NCBI RefSeq assembly: GCF_027947575.1
Contig: NZ_CP116256.1
Span: 806,001-870,000, forward strand
Origin: Streptomyces rubrogriseus
GTDB taxonomy: Bacteria; Actinomycetota; Actinomycetes; Streptomycetales; Streptomycetaceae
Direction: 5' to 3'
Length of the DNA stretch: 64,000 bases
Both the position numbers and the translations under genes were made by a program. Below are positions 8,973 through 24,076 of this stretch, one piece after another; the stretch's first letter is position 1, and every line of letters starts with the position of its first letter. The notes beneath the pieces are model-generated. The model worked only from the letters and a program-made list of their open reading frames with translations, had not been told where the DNA came from and searched no databases.

Positions 8973-10100
8973 ATGCTCGACGAATCGCTCCTCGACGCCC
9001 CGGAGCGCCTCACCGAGGCCGACCACCGCGGCCTGCTCCGCGGCGCCGCCGAGGCCGGTGCCCGCGTCCGCACCGCCGCCCGGCACGCCGCCGAAGCCGG
9101 CGTCGGCAACCTCAAGCCGGACGGCCGCCCCCGCGCCGTACTGATCGCAGGGCCCGGCGCCGCCGCCACCCACGCCGCCGACCTCCTCGGCACCCTCGCA
9201 GGGGCGGGCAGCCCCGTCACCCGCCTCGCCCCCACCGGCGTCGCCCCCGCCGCGGGCGCCCTGCGCTGGGAACTGCCCGGCTGGGCCGGTTCCGTGGACC
9301 TCCTGCTGATCGCCACCCCCGACGGCGCCGAGCCAGGCCTGTCCCTCCTCGCCGAACAGGCCTACCGCAGGGGCTGCACGGTCGTCGCCGTAGCTCCCGC
9401 CCGCTCCCCGCTCAACGACGCGGTGAGCGCCTCCCGCGGCCTGTTCATCCCGATGGCGACCGCCCCCTACGACCACGACGAGCCCCTCGCCGGCGCCGCC
9501 CCCGGCGTGCTGTGGGCGCTGCTCACGCCACTCCTCGCCCTGCTGGACCGCACCGGCCTGCTCGAGGCGCCGCCCGAAGCCATCGACAAGGTCGCCGACC
9601 GCCTCGACCGGATCGCCGAACGCTGCGGGCCCGCCATCGTGACCTACAGCAACCCCGCCAAGACGCTGGCGTCCGAACTGGCCGAGTCCCTCCCCGTCGT
9701 CTGGACCGAGGGCACCTCCGCCGGACCCGCGGGCCGCCGCTTCGCGGCCGCCCTCGCCGAACTGTCCGGCACCCCCGCGGTCGTCGCCGACCTGCCCGAG
9801 GCGCTCGCCGCGCACAACGCACTGCTCTCCGGCCGGCTCGCCGCCGGCGCCGACCCCGACGACTTCTTCCGCGACCGCGTCGAGGAACCGCCCGCCCTCC
9901 ACGCGCGCGTGGTCCTTCTGCGCGACCGCCCCAGCGGCGGCCTCACCGCCGCCCCCAACGCCCGTGACCTGGCCCTCGGCCACGACACACCGATCAGCGA
10001 ACTGGAACCGGAAGAGGGCGGCGAACTGGAGACCCTCGCCGAACTGATCGCCATCACGGATTTCGCCGCCGTTTACCTGGCGCTCGCCTCGGGAGCCTGA
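8973..10100 (+). CDS. SIS-domain protein (phosphoglucose/phosphomannose isomerase-like)
   Basis: This 375-residue protein has two sugar-isomerase-like halves. The first has 'AVLIAGPGAAATHAADLLGTLAGAG' and 'DLLLIATPDGAEPGLSLLAEQAYRRGC' (about residues 50-150). The second resembles the C-terminal domain of archaeal bifunctional phosphoglucose/phosphomannose isomerases ('GPAIVTYSNPAKTLASELAESLPVVW'). It could bind phosphosugars, but the dedicated ManA enzyme follows immediately, so its own activity is uncertain. A regulatory or glycolytic role is possible. ATG 8973 is preceded by GGAGA. It is syntenic with Rv3256c between phosphomannomutase and manA. Confidence 0.85.
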   Translation: MLDESLLDAPERLTEADHRGLLRGAAEAGARVRTAARHAAEAGVGNLKPDGRPRAVLIAGPGAAATHAADLLGTLAGAGSPVTRLAPTGVAPAAGALRWELPGWAGSVDLLLIATPDGAEPGLSLLAEQAYRRGCTVVAVAPARSPLNDAVSASRGLFIPMATAPYDHDEPLAGAAPGVLWALLTPLLALLDRTGLLEAPPEAIDKVADRLDRIAERCGPAIVTYSNPAKTLASELAESLPVVWTEGTSAGPAGRRFAAALAELSGTPAVVADLPEALAAHNALLSGRLAAGADPDDFFRDRVEEPPALHARVVLLRDRPSGGLTAAPNARDLALGHDTPISELEPEEGGELETLAELIAITDFAAVYLALASGA

Positions 10101-10150
10101 CCCAGGCGCAGCATCGCCCACGCACCAGCACGCACCGGCAGAGAGAGCCC

Positions 10151-11302
10151 ATGGACCGCCTCGACAACACCGTCCGCCCCTACGCCTGGGGTTCCACCAC
10201 CGCGATCCCGACCCTGCTCGGGACCGAGCCGACCGGCGAACCGCAGGCGGAGATGTGGATGGGCGCCCACCCCGGCGCCCCCTCCCGCACCGGCCGGGGC
10301 ACCCTCGCCGAGGTCGTCGACGCCGACCCCGAGAAGGAACTGGGCACCGCCTCCGTGGCCAGGTTCGGCCCCCGACTGCCCTTCCTCCTCAAGCTCCTCG
10401 CCGCCGGCGCCCCGCTCTCCCTCCAGGTCCACCCCGACCTCGCCCAGGCCAGGGCCGGTTACGAGGACGAGGAGCGCCGGGGCGTCCCCCTGGACGCCCC
10501 GCACCGCAACTACAAGGACGCCAACCACAAGCCCGAACTGGTCTGCGCCCTCACCGACTTCGACGGCCTGTGCGGCTTCCGCGCCCCGGCCGAGACCGCC
10601 GACCTGCTCGACGGGCTCGGCGTCGCCTCCCTCAAGCCGTACGTCGACCTGCTGCGCGCCAACCCCGAGGACGCCGCCCTGCGCGAGGTCCTCACCGCGA
10701 TCCTCACCGCCGACCCCGAGGAGATGTCCCGGACGGTCACCGAGACCGCGGCCGCCTGCGACCGCCTCGGCGGCGCCTACCGGCCGTACGCCGACATCGC
10801 CCACCACTACCCGGGCGACCCCGGCGTCCTCGCCGCGATGCTGCTCAACCACGTCCGGCTCCAGCCCGGCGAGGCCCTGTACCTCGGCGCCGGCATCCCG
10901 CACGCCTACCTCAACGGCCTCGGCGTCGAGATCATGGCCAACTCCGACAACGTCCTGCGCTGCGGCCTCACCCCCAAGCACGTCGACGTCCCCGAACTCC
11001 TGCGCATCGTCCGCTTCGAGGCCGGCGACCCCGGCATCCTGCGCCCGGAGGCGTCCCCCGACGGCGAAGAGGTCTACGACACCCCGATCGACGAGTTCCG
11101 CCTGAGCCGCTACGTCCTGCCCGAGGGCTCCGGCGCCCACGACCTCACCCTGCCCACCCCGCAGATCCTGCTCTGCACGGCGGGCACCGTACGGGCGGGC
11201 GAGCACGAACTGGCCCCCGGCCGCTCCGTCTTCGTCCCGGCGCACGAAAAGGCCGAAGTGTCCGGAACCGGCACGCTCTTCCGGGCCACCGTGCGCGTCT
11301 GA
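10151..11302 (+). CDS. manA: Mannose-6-phosphate isomerase, class I
   Basis: This 383-residue cupin-fold zinc enzyme converts fructose-6-phosphate and mannose-6-phosphate. It links glycolysis to the phosphomannomutase encoded upstream. The zinc site is visible: Gln92 and His94 in LSLQVHPD, Glu129 in NHKPEL, and His251 in GIPHAYLNGLGVEIMA. The segment 'NSDNVLRCGLTPKHVDV' is also diagnostic. The ATG is preceded by a purine run (CAGAGAGAG). It follows the SIS gene by 50 bp in the same direction, so the two are probably co-transcribed. Confidence 0.94.
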   Translation: MDRLDNTVRPYAWGSTTAIPTLLGTEPTGEPQAEMWMGAHPGAPSRTGRGTLAEVVDADPEKELGTASVARFGPRLPFLLKLLAAGAPLSLQVHPDLAQARAGYEDEERRGVPLDAPHRNYKDANHKPELVCALTDFDGLCGFRAPAETADLLDGLGVASLKPYVDLLRANPEDAALREVLTAILTADPEEMSRTVTETAAACDRLGGAYRPYADIAHHYPGDPGVLAAMLLNHVRLQPGEALYLGAGIPHAYLNGLGVEIMANSDNVLRCGLTPKHVDVPELLRIVRFEAGDPGILRPEASPDGEEVYDTPIDEFRLSRYVLPEGSGAHDLTLPTPQILLCTAGTVRAGEHELAPGRSVFVPAHEKAEVSGTGTLFRATVRV

Positions 11303-11427
11303 CCCGGGTCTGAGGGACGTACGACGGGGCATCCGGCACGTCGGGGCCCGCGCGGGCTGCAACAATGGCGCACCGCAAAGGCGGGGCAAAGCCGGCCACA
11401 GTTGAAGTCGAAGGGACAACGCGACAC

Positions 11428-12408
11428 ATGAGCGCGTCAGGCGGTACCAAGGCGATCGTGGCGGCACTGCTCGCCAACCTCTCGATCGCGGTGGCGAAAT
11501 TCGTGGCGTTCCTCTTCAGCGGATCGTCGTCGATGCTCGCCGAGTCCGTGCACTCCCTCGCCGACTCCGGCAACCAGGGCCTGCTGCTCCTGGGCGGCAA
11601 GCGCGCCCAGCGCGAGGCCACCCCGCAACACCCCTTCGGCTTCGGCCGCGAGCGCTACATCTACGCCTTCCTCGTCTCCATCGTGCTCTTCTCCGTCGGC
11701 GGCATGTTCGCCCTCTACGAGGGCTACGAGAAGATCAAGCACCCGCACGAACTGGAGCACTGGTACTGGCCGGTGGGCGTCCTGGTCTTCGCGATCATCG
11801 CCGAGGGCTTCTCCTTCCGGACCGCCATCAAGGAGTCCAACCCGCTGCGCGGCAAGAAGTCCTGGAAGGAGTTCATCCGCCACGCCAAGGCCCCGGAGCT
11901 GCCGGTCGTCCTCCTGGAGGACCTCGGCGCCCTGGTCGGCCTGATCCTCGCCCTCGGCGGCGTCGGTCTCGCCCTGCTCACCGGCGACGGCGTCTGGGAC
12001 GGCATCGGCACCCTCTGCATCGGCATCCTGCTCATCCTGATCGCGCTGGTCCTCGCCGCCGAGACCAAGTCCCTGCTGCTCGGCGAGGCCGCAGGCGTCG
12101 AGGTGGTCCAGCAGATCGAGGCCGCGGTCGTCGCCGGCGACACCGTCACCGGCATCATCCACATGCGCACCCTCCACCTCGGCCCCGAGGAACTGCTCGT
12201 CGCCGCCAAGATCGCCGTCCGGCACGACGGCACGGCCACGGAGATCGCCTCCGCGATCGACGCCGCCGAGTCCCGTATCCGCGAGGCGGTCCCGATCGCC
12301 CGCGTCATCTACCTGGAACCGGACATCTACAGCGAGGCCGAGGCCACCAAGGGCCCCGACCCCGAGGCGACCCCCGGCGGCCCGACCGCCCCGCCCGCAG
12401 CCCACTGA
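11428..12408 (+). CDS. Cation diffusion facilitator family transporter
   Basis: ATG 11428 gives 326 residues and places the first membrane helix directly after a short N-terminus. An ATG at 11365 is in frame but less likely. There are about six membrane segments, then a cytoplasmic domain. The first metal-site helix carries 'ESVHSLADSGNQ' (HxxxD). In the second, the position usually holding HxxxD reads 'LLEDLGALVGL', as in the ZnT9-like branch of CDF proteins, so zinc is likely but not certain. CDF proteins export divalent metals in exchange for protons. It lies 125 bp after manA and probably has its own promoter. Confidence 0.87.
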   Translation: MSASGGTKAIVAALLANLSIAVAKFVAFLFSGSSSMLAESVHSLADSGNQGLLLLGGKRAQREATPQHPFGFGRERYIYAFLVSIVLFSVGGMFALYEGYEKIKHPHELEHWYWPVGVLVFAIIAEGFSFRTAIKESNPLRGKKSWKEFIRHAKAPELPVVLLEDLGALVGLILALGGVGLALLTGDGVWDGIGTLCIGILLILIALVLAAETKSLLLGEAAGVEVVQQIEAAVVAGDTVTGIIHMRTLHLGPEELLVAAKIAVRHDGTATEIASAIDAAESRIREAVPIARVIYLEPDIYSEAEATKGPDPEATPGGPTAPPAAH

Positions 12409-12688
12409 CCGCCGCCCGGCGCCCGTCATCACCCTGCGTGAACGTCCGGAAGTGTTCGGAGGCGGACTGGGGACGGCGGGCGCCCGCGGTGTAGCTTGGG
12501 ACGGAGCCAGACGTCGCTGCTGATGGCGGTCGGGCGGTCCAGGACGGGCCGGCCGAGGGAGAGAGGGCCTCCGACGGACTGCGCTGCGCGTACGCGGGCA
12601 TGCCTGTGTCCTCTTCCGGGCACCCCTGTGTCCGCCGCCGCGCAGGTCAGCCGTACCCACCTCGACCCAACCCGAGGAGCAGCCCGTA
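12409..12688 (+). promoter_or_regulatory. Long leader/promoter region of ahcY
   Basis: In this 280-bp gap TAGCTT (about 12493-12498) is a plausible -10, which would give a leader of about 180 nt. The leader contains the direct repeat CCTGTGTCC at 12603-12611 and 12625-12633 and several short GC-rich stems. A GAGGAG SD lies about ten bases before the start. I could not match it to a known SAH or SAM riboswitch. Confidence 0.4.
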
Positions 12689-14146
<1,458 letters not shown>

Positions 14147-14163
14147 GTCACCGGTTCCTCCGA

Positions 14164-14198
14164 GGCAGGCCCCCGCACCCCCGTGCCGGGGGCCTGCC
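14164..14198 (+). terminator. ahcY terminator hairpin
   Basis: A perfect 12-bp inverted repeat, GGCAGGCCCCCG (14164-14175) and CGGGGGCCTGCC (14187-14198), starts 18 bases after the ahcY stop. It has no U tract, as is usual in this genus. Confidence 0.75.
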
Positions 14199-14256
14199 CC
14201 ATTGGCGCCGCGGCCGCATCAGCGGCCCGACCAGCCCGTCACCACCCAGGACACCC

Positions 14257-14871
14257 ATGCCCCGCGGCCGTTATTCGCTCCACGATCCGCACGACCACAC
14301 CCCCCTCGCGGAAGAACACTTCCAATGCGCCCCCGGCCCCTCCGGCTGGCGCTACGTCTCCCGGCTGACCACGCCCACCGGGAACCACCAGGGCTCGGTC
14401 GACCTCGCCCTCGACGAACTCGGCCGCCCCATCCGCCTCGAACTGCACGCCGCCGACTGGCAGGTCCGCGGTGCCGCCATCGACGGCGTCACCTGGGTCC
14501 GGACCGACCCCACCGGAATCCACGCCACCGAAGGCAATGCGCGCGCCCACGCCTTCACCGGCACCTCCCCGGCCTTCCTCGTCGCCGTCGCCCGTCTCCT
14601 GCGCCTCACCCCCTCGGAATCAGCCACCCGCGTACGCCTCGTCGCCCTCACCGATCCGGTCCTCGCCCCCCGCACCGTGGACCAGTCCTGGGCCTTGCTG
14701 AACAGAGAAGCACACGCCACTGACAACGGCCCCCTCACCGTGGACGAATACCAGGTCACAGCCCTGGACACGGGCGAGCAGCACGCCGTGCACATCGCAG
14801 GCGACGTCGTGCTCGCGGCCCCCGGGATCGAACTGGAGGACCTGGAGACACCACCGTCGGTGTTCCCGTGA
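14257..14871 (+). CDS. Hypothetical protein
   Basis: This 204-residue protein starts at ATG 14257, six bases after AGGA. It has no signal peptide or membrane segment, and there are no recognised catalytic motifs. The central part 'GSVDLALDELGRPIRLELHAADWQVRGAAIDGVTWVR' looks like a beta-rich fold. It lies between ahcY and an RDD gene on the opposite strand, a position also held by a hypothetical gene in related Streptomyces. Function unknown. Confidence 0.75.
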   Translation: MPRGRYSLHDPHDHTPLAEEHFQCAPGPSGWRYVSRLTTPTGNHQGSVDLALDELGRPIRLELHAADWQVRGAAIDGVTWVRTDPTGIHATEGNARAHAFTGTSPAFLVAVARLLRLTPSESATRVRLVALTDPVLAPRTVDQSWALLNREAHATDNGPLTVDEYQVTALDTGEQHAVHIAGDVVLAAPGIELEDLETPPSVFP

Positions 14872-14891
14872 GCGGCCCCGGGCGGCCCTGC

Positions 14892-15845
14892 CTACGCCGG
14901 CGGCACGAACCCGGTACCCGGGCGACGGTCCGACGGCACATCCCGCGGCACCTCGAGGCCGCCACCGGGTGACGGCGTGGGCGACGGGGCAGCCGGCGGA
15001 GCGGTCGGCACAGGTGTCGGGGTTGTCGGTACAGCCGGCCGGGCGGACGGCGCGGGAGCCACGGGCACCGGCCCGGCAGCCCTCCCCTCCGCCGAAGCGC
15101 CGCCGAACGCCCGCCGGCCCTCCCGCGCCTGCCGTTCCTGCAGCACCGCCGCCAGGTAAGCGGGCGGCGGCACCTCCTGTGGCACCGGAGCCCCCGTACG
15201 CGCCGCCACGTCCGCGGCGAGCCGCTCGGCCATGGCCCAGCCGACCCGCGGATCCAGCTGCCCCATCCGTGCCAGGTACTGACGGACGGCAAGCCACAGA
15301 TCGTCGGGCACCGCGGACAGGTCGAGCCCCGAGAACCGCCCCGCCAGCCAGGGTGGAGGCGGCGGCATGAAGCCCGCCGACGAGAACGGCACCCTCTCCC
15401 GCACGACGAGCGTGCCCGCGAACACGTCGCCGAGCCGCCGTCCCCGCGCCGACACCAGCGAGGCGACACAAGCGATGACGCCGAGCGTCATGAGGATCTC
15501 GATCACCCCGATCAAGCCCCGCACCAACGAGTGCCGGAACCGGATCGGCCCGCCGTCGTCCCGCACCACCCGCAGCCCGCACGCCATCTTCCCGAGCGAC
15601 CGCCCGTGGCTCAGCGTCTCGACGGCGATCGGCCCGCCCACCAGTACGAGGACGAAGGTCGCGATCGACAGCGCGGTCTGGGCGGCCACGTCCAAGGACG
15701 CGGTGGCCACCATCAGGGCGACGGTCACCGCCACGTAGACGGCCACGGCCACCGCCAGATCGAGCAGGACGGCCAGTGCCCTGCTGGGCAGCCTCGCGGG
15801 GCGCAGCTCCAGCGCCACGGCCTCGCCCGTCACCAGCTCGCTCAC
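14892..15845 (-). CDS. RDD-family membrane protein
   Basis: GTG 15845, with GGAAGGA about eight bases upstream, gives 317 residues. The N-terminal half is a classic RDD domain of three to four membrane helices: 'LPSRALAVLLDLAVAVAVYVAV', then 'GRSLGKMACGLRVVRDDGGPI', then 'ARGRRLGDVFAGTLVVRERVP'. The second half is soluble and ends in a Pro/Ala/Thr-rich tail of about 70 residues. RDD proteins are of unclear function, with some linked to ion transport. It is divergent from the SpoIIM-like gene, with 126 bp between the starts. RDD and SpoIIM-like membrane proteins often appear together near MoxR/DUF58 operons; here those lie beyond the rRNA genes. Confidence 0.87.
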   Translation of the reverse strand: MSELVTGEAVALELRPARLPSRALAVLLDLAVAVAVYVAVTVALMVATASLDVAAQTALSIATFVLVLVGGPIAVETLSHGRSLGKMACGLRVVRDDGGPIRFRHSLVRGLIGVIEILMTLGVIACVASLVSARGRRLGDVFAGTLVVRERVPFSSAGFMPPPPPWLAGRFSGLDLSAVPDDLWLAVRQYLARMGQLDPRVGWAMAERLAADVAARTGAPVPQEVPPPAYLAAVLQERQAREGRRAFGGASAEGRAAGPVPVAPAPSARPAVPTTPTPVPTAPPAAPSPTPSPGGGLEVPRDVPSDRRPGTGFVPPA

Positions 15846-15971
15846 GCCCGCCGTCCTTCCCCTGACTGCCCCCGTCCCCGCCAGTCTGCCAAGCTGAGGA
15901 CGCACCGCGCCGCAGTACGACAAGCTGATCCACGACGAGCCGCCGACGATAGCCGAGGAGCAGGCACACCC

Positions 15972-16979
15972 ATGGACCTCGACGTCTTCGTCTCCGCCCA
16001 CCGCGCGGAGTGGGACCGCCTCGATGCCCTCCTCCGGCGCCGACGCCGGCTGACCGGTCCGGAGACGGACGAACTCGTCGCCCTCTACCAGCGCACGGCC
16101 ACCCACCTGTCCCTGATCCAGTCCAGCGCGCCCGATCCCCAGCTGACCGGACGTCTCAGCCAACTGGTGGCTCGCGCGCGCAGTGTCGTGACAGGCACCC
16201 GACGCGCCTCCTGGCGCGACGTCACCCGGTTCCTGACCCAGCAGTTCCCGGCGGCCGTCTACCGCGCCCGCCACTGGTGGGTCCCCACCGCCCTCCTGTC
16301 GACCGCCGTCGCGGCCCTCCTGGGCTGGTGGATCGGGACCCACCCGGAGGTGCAGTCCACCATCGCCGCCCCGAGTGAACTGCGCGAGCTCACCCGCCCC
16401 GGCGGCCAGTACGAGACGTACTACTCGAGCAACCCGGCGGCCTCGTTCGCGGCACAGGTGTGGACGAACAACGCCTGGGCCGCCGCGCTCTGCCTCATCC
16501 TGGGCGTCTTCCTGGGGCTGCCCGTCATCTGGATCCTCTTCCAGAACATGCTCAACCTCGGTGTCGGCTTCGGTCTGATGTCGTCGGCCGGCCGCCTCGA
16601 CACCTTCCTCGGCCTGGTCCTCCCGCACGGTCTGCTCGAACTGACGGCGGTGTTCGTCGCCGCGGGCACCGGCATGCGCCTGGGCTGGACCCTGATCGAC
16701 CCGGGTCCTCGTACACGGCGCATCGCCCTCGCCGAGGAGGGCCGGGCCGCCCTCGGCATGGCGGTCGGCCTGGCCCTGGTCCTTTTCGTGTCCGGCGCCA
16801 TCGAAGGTTTCGTCACCCCGTCCGGCCTGCCCACCTGGGCCCGCATCACCATCGGAGTCGTCGCCGAGCTGGCCTTCCTGGCCTACGTCTACGTTCTGGG
16901 CGGCCGTGCCGTGCGCGGCGGCGACACGGGTGACGTCGAGCCCGCCGAACGCAGCGCCACGGTGCCCACGGCCGCCTGA
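15972..16979 (+). CDS. Stage II sporulation protein M-like membrane protein
   Basis: This 335-residue protein starts at ATG 15972 with GAGGAG about ten bases upstream. A soluble N-terminus of about 95 residues, rich in Arg and Leu (LDALLRRRRRLTGPETDELVALYQ), precedes five to six membrane helices. The motif 'PHGLLELTAVFVAAGTGMRLGW' is characteristic of the SpoIIM/DUF95 family. In Bacillus SpoIIM takes part in peptidoglycan hydrolysis during engulfment. In actinobacteria the family is linked instead to MoxR/DUF58 loci and its role is unknown. Divergent with the RDD gene. Confidence 0.87.
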   Translation: MDLDVFVSAHRAEWDRLDALLRRRRRLTGPETDELVALYQRTATHLSLIQSSAPDPQLTGRLSQLVARARSVVTGTRRASWRDVTRFLTQQFPAAVYRARHWWVPTALLSTAVAALLGWWIGTHPEVQSTIAAPSELRELTRPGGQYETYYSSNPAASFAAQVWTNNAWAAALCLILGVFLGLPVIWILFQNMLNLGVGFGLMSSAGRLDTFLGLVLPHGLLELTAVFVAAGTGMRLGWTLIDPGPRTRRIALAEEGRAALGMAVGLALVLFVSGAIEGFVTPSGLPTWARITIGVVAELAFLAYVYVLGGRAVRGGDTGDVEPAERSATVPTAA

Positions 16980-17539
16980 TGTGCATCCACCCCTGGCGAG
17001 CTGCTAGTGTCCTCTTCGTTCCCGCAAGAGCCGTTGACACGGAGCGAGCGGGGAGGTAGATTCGAACAGTTGCCTGGAGACGGGTTCACCCCAGAGGGCA
17101 GCAGCGAACATCTACCAGCTTCTCCGAATCAACGAATTCGACGAAGCACTCTCCCGATGAATCGGAAACGAAGGCCGGTAAGACCGGCTCGGAAGTTCTG
17201 ATAAAGTCGGAACCGCCGGAAAGGGAAACGCGAAAGCGGGAACCTGGAAAGCACCGAGGAAATCGGATCGGAAAGATCTGATAGAGTCGGAAACGCAAGA
17301 CCGAAGGGAAGCGCCCGGAGGAAAGCCCGAGAGGGTGAGTACAAAGGCAGCGTCCGTTCCTTGAGAACTCAACAGCGTGCCAAAAGTCAACGCCAGATAT
17401 GTTGATACCCCGACCTGATCGGATTCCTGATCGGGTTGAGGTTCCTTTGAAGTAACACAACAGCGAGGACGCTGTGAACCGTTGGATTATTCCTCCGACT
17501 GTTCCGCTCTCGTGGTGTCACCCGATTACGGGTAAACAT
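16980..17539 (+). promoter_or_regulatory. rRNA operon promoter and leader
   Basis: One canonical promoter is clear: TTGACA (17034-17039), 17-bp spacer, TAGATT (17057-17062). Two further copies of a TCTGATAnAGTCGGAA element lie exactly 80 bp apart (17197 and 17277). Each holds a TAnAGT that could be a -10 of additional promoters, but no good -35 is visible. TTGAGAACTCAACAG at 17361 resembles the conserved antitermination/processing region of actinobacterial leaders and is echoed before the 23S at 19309. No coding sequence is supported in this stretch. Confidence 0.85.
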
Positions 17540-22480
<4,941 letters not shown>

Positions 22481-22542
22481 TTGGTTCTGAAACCACGAAC
22501 AACCCCACGTCCACAGCGTGGTGCGGTTGAGAGTTTCATAGT

Positions 22543-22661
22543 GTTTCGGTGGTCATAGCGTAGGGGAAACGCCCGGTTACATTTCGAACCCGGAAGCTAA
22601 GCCTTACAGCGCCGATGGTACTGCAGGGGGGACCCTGTGGGAGAGTAGGACGCCGCCGAAC
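22543..22661 (+). rRNA. 5S ribosomal RNA
   Basis: This is about 119 nt, from GTTTCGGTGGTCATAGCG to GACGCCGCCGAAC. The terminal helix (GTTTCGG with CCGAAC) and the central CCGGTTACATTTCGAACCCGG segment are standard. It lies about 80 nt after the 23S end, completing the 16S-23S-5S order. Confidence 0.95.
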
Positions 22662-22676
22662 AATCATTGCGAGGAG

Positions 22677-22704
22677 ACCCCGCACCGGGAACGGTGCGGG
22701 GTTT
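22677..22704 (+). terminator. First rRNA operon terminator
   Basis: An 11-bp stem, ACCCCGCACCG (22677-22687) with CGGTGCGGGGT (22692-22702), has a GGAA loop and is followed by a short T run. It sits 16 bases after the 5S. Confidence 0.85.
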
Positions 22705-22738
22705 CCTGCGTTCAAGGGTCTTTGAACGGGACTAACAG

Positions 22739-22765
22739 GGCGGGGCCACAAGGCCCCGCCTTTTT
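22739..22765 (+). terminator. Second rRNA operon terminator
   Basis: The stem GGCGGGGCC (22739-22747) / GGCCCCGCC (22752-22760) with an ACAA loop is followed by TTTTT, a textbook intrinsic terminator. It ends one base before the stop codon of the convergent DUF58 gene. Confidence 0.9.
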
Positions 22766-24076
22766 CTATAGGCGGCCTGCGGCCTTGAGCTCCAGGTAGG
22801 CGTCCGCGAGTGCCGGAGGAAGCTCGTCCGGGGTCGCGTCGACGACCGTGACGCCGTGCCGGCGGAGCTGGTCGGCGATGTGGCGGCGCTCGGACTGAGC
22901 CTGTGCGGCCGCCGCGGCCTCGTACACGGCATCGGTGTGGCCGCGGGCTTCGGCCATGGCGGAGATGTGCGGGTCGGCCACCGAGGCCACGAGTACCGTG
23001 TGGCGCTGGGTCAGCTGTGGCAGGACGGGGAGCAGTCCCTCTTCGATCGGGGCCGCGTCGAGAGTCGTGAACAGGACGATCAGGGACCGGCGGGGGGCCG
23101 ACCGCAGAGCGGTGGCGGTGAGGCCACGCGCATCGGTCTCCACCAGCTCCGGCTCCACGGTCGCCAGGGCGTTGACCAGGGAGGGAAGGAGGTCGCCCGC
23201 GGTGCGGCCCTGGAGGAGGGCGCGTACCCGGCGGTCGTAGGCGAGGAGGTCGACGCGGTCGCCCGCGCGGGAGGCCAGGGCGCCCAGGAGCAGGGCGGCG
23301 TCCATGCAGGCATCCAGGCGCGGCGCGTCTCCCACGCGACCGGCCGACGTACGGCCGGTGTCGAGTACGAGCAGGATGTGCCGGTCGCGTTCAGGGCGCC
23401 AGGTGCGTACGGCGACGGCGGAGTGGCGGGCCGTCGCGCGCCAGTCGATGGAACGGGTGTCGTCGCCCGGGACGTACTCGCGCAGGCTGTCGAACTCCGT
23501 GCCCTCGCCGCGGGTGAGGACGCTGGTGCGGCCGTCGAGTTCGCGGAGCCGGGACAGCTTGGAGGGGAGGTGCTTGCGGCTGGTGAACGGGGGGAGGACG
23601 CGGACGGTCCAGGGGACCCGATGGGTGCCCTGGCGGGTGAGGAGGCCCAGGGGGCCGTACGACCGGATCGTGACGCGGTCCGCGTGGCGGTCGCCGCGGC
23701 GGGTGGGGCGCAGGCGGGTGGTCACGCGGCGGCGTTCGCCGGCGGGCACGGTCAGGCTGTGACGGGAGGCCGCCGTCTCGGTGCCGGGCTGCCAGCTGCT
23801 GGGCGGCCAGGCGTCGCGCAGGCGGGCCCGGAGCGGGCGGCCCGAGGGGTTGGTGACCGTCAGGGTCACGTCGGCGGTGTCGCCCAGACGGGCGGAGGTG
23901 TCGCCGGAGCGGCTGAGACCGAGGCGGCGTACGGGGGCGGCCAGGGCGAAGTCGCAGGCGCAGGCCGCCGCCAGCGGGGCGTTGACGGCGAGGATGCCCG
24001 TCCAGCTGGGGTCCCAGATGCCGACGGGGACGGAGGCCAGGGCCGCGATGAGCGCGGCGCGTCCGGTGAGTGCCAT
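22766..24076 (-). CDS. DUF58 domain-containing protein
   Basis: This 436-residue protein has ATG 24076 overlapping the MoxR stop (TGATG), so the genes are coupled. There are two membrane helices at the N-terminus (ALTGRAALIAALASVPVGIW and a second Ala-rich one). A beta-sandwich region follows, then the DUF58 core 'EGTEFDSLREYVPGDDTRSIDWRATARHSAVAVRTW'. The last third is a von Willebrand A-like region with 'HILLVLDTGRTSAGRV' (DxGxS-like MIDAS start). DUF58/MoxR pairs are thought to act as chaperone-like complexes at the membrane. It is the last gene of its operon and convergent with the rRNA genes. Confidence 0.88.
   Translation of the reverse strand: MALTGRAALIAALASVPVGIWDPSWTGILAVNAPLAAACACDFALAAPVRRLGLSRSGDTSARLGDTADVTLTVTNPSGRPLRARLRDAWPPSSWQPGTETAASRHSLTVPAGERRRVTTRLRPTRRGDRHADRVTIRSYGPLGLLTRQGTHRVPWTVRVLPPFTSRKHLPSKLSRLRELDGRTSVLTRGEGTEFDSLREYVPGDDTRSIDWRATARHSAVAVRTWRPERDRHILLVLDTGRTSAGRVGDAPRLDACMDAALLLGALASRAGDRVDLLAYDRRVRALLQGRTAGDLLPSLVNALATVEPELVETDARGLTATALRSAPRRSLIVLFTTLDAAPIEEGLLPVLPQLTQRHTVLVASVADPHISAMAEARGHTDAVYEAAAAAQAQSERRHIADQLRRHGVTVVDATPDELPPALADAYLELKAAGRL

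Noticed and set aside
12499..12688. Known SAH riboswitch
   Set aside because: I could not recognise the conserved core by eye, so only an unassigned leader is reported.
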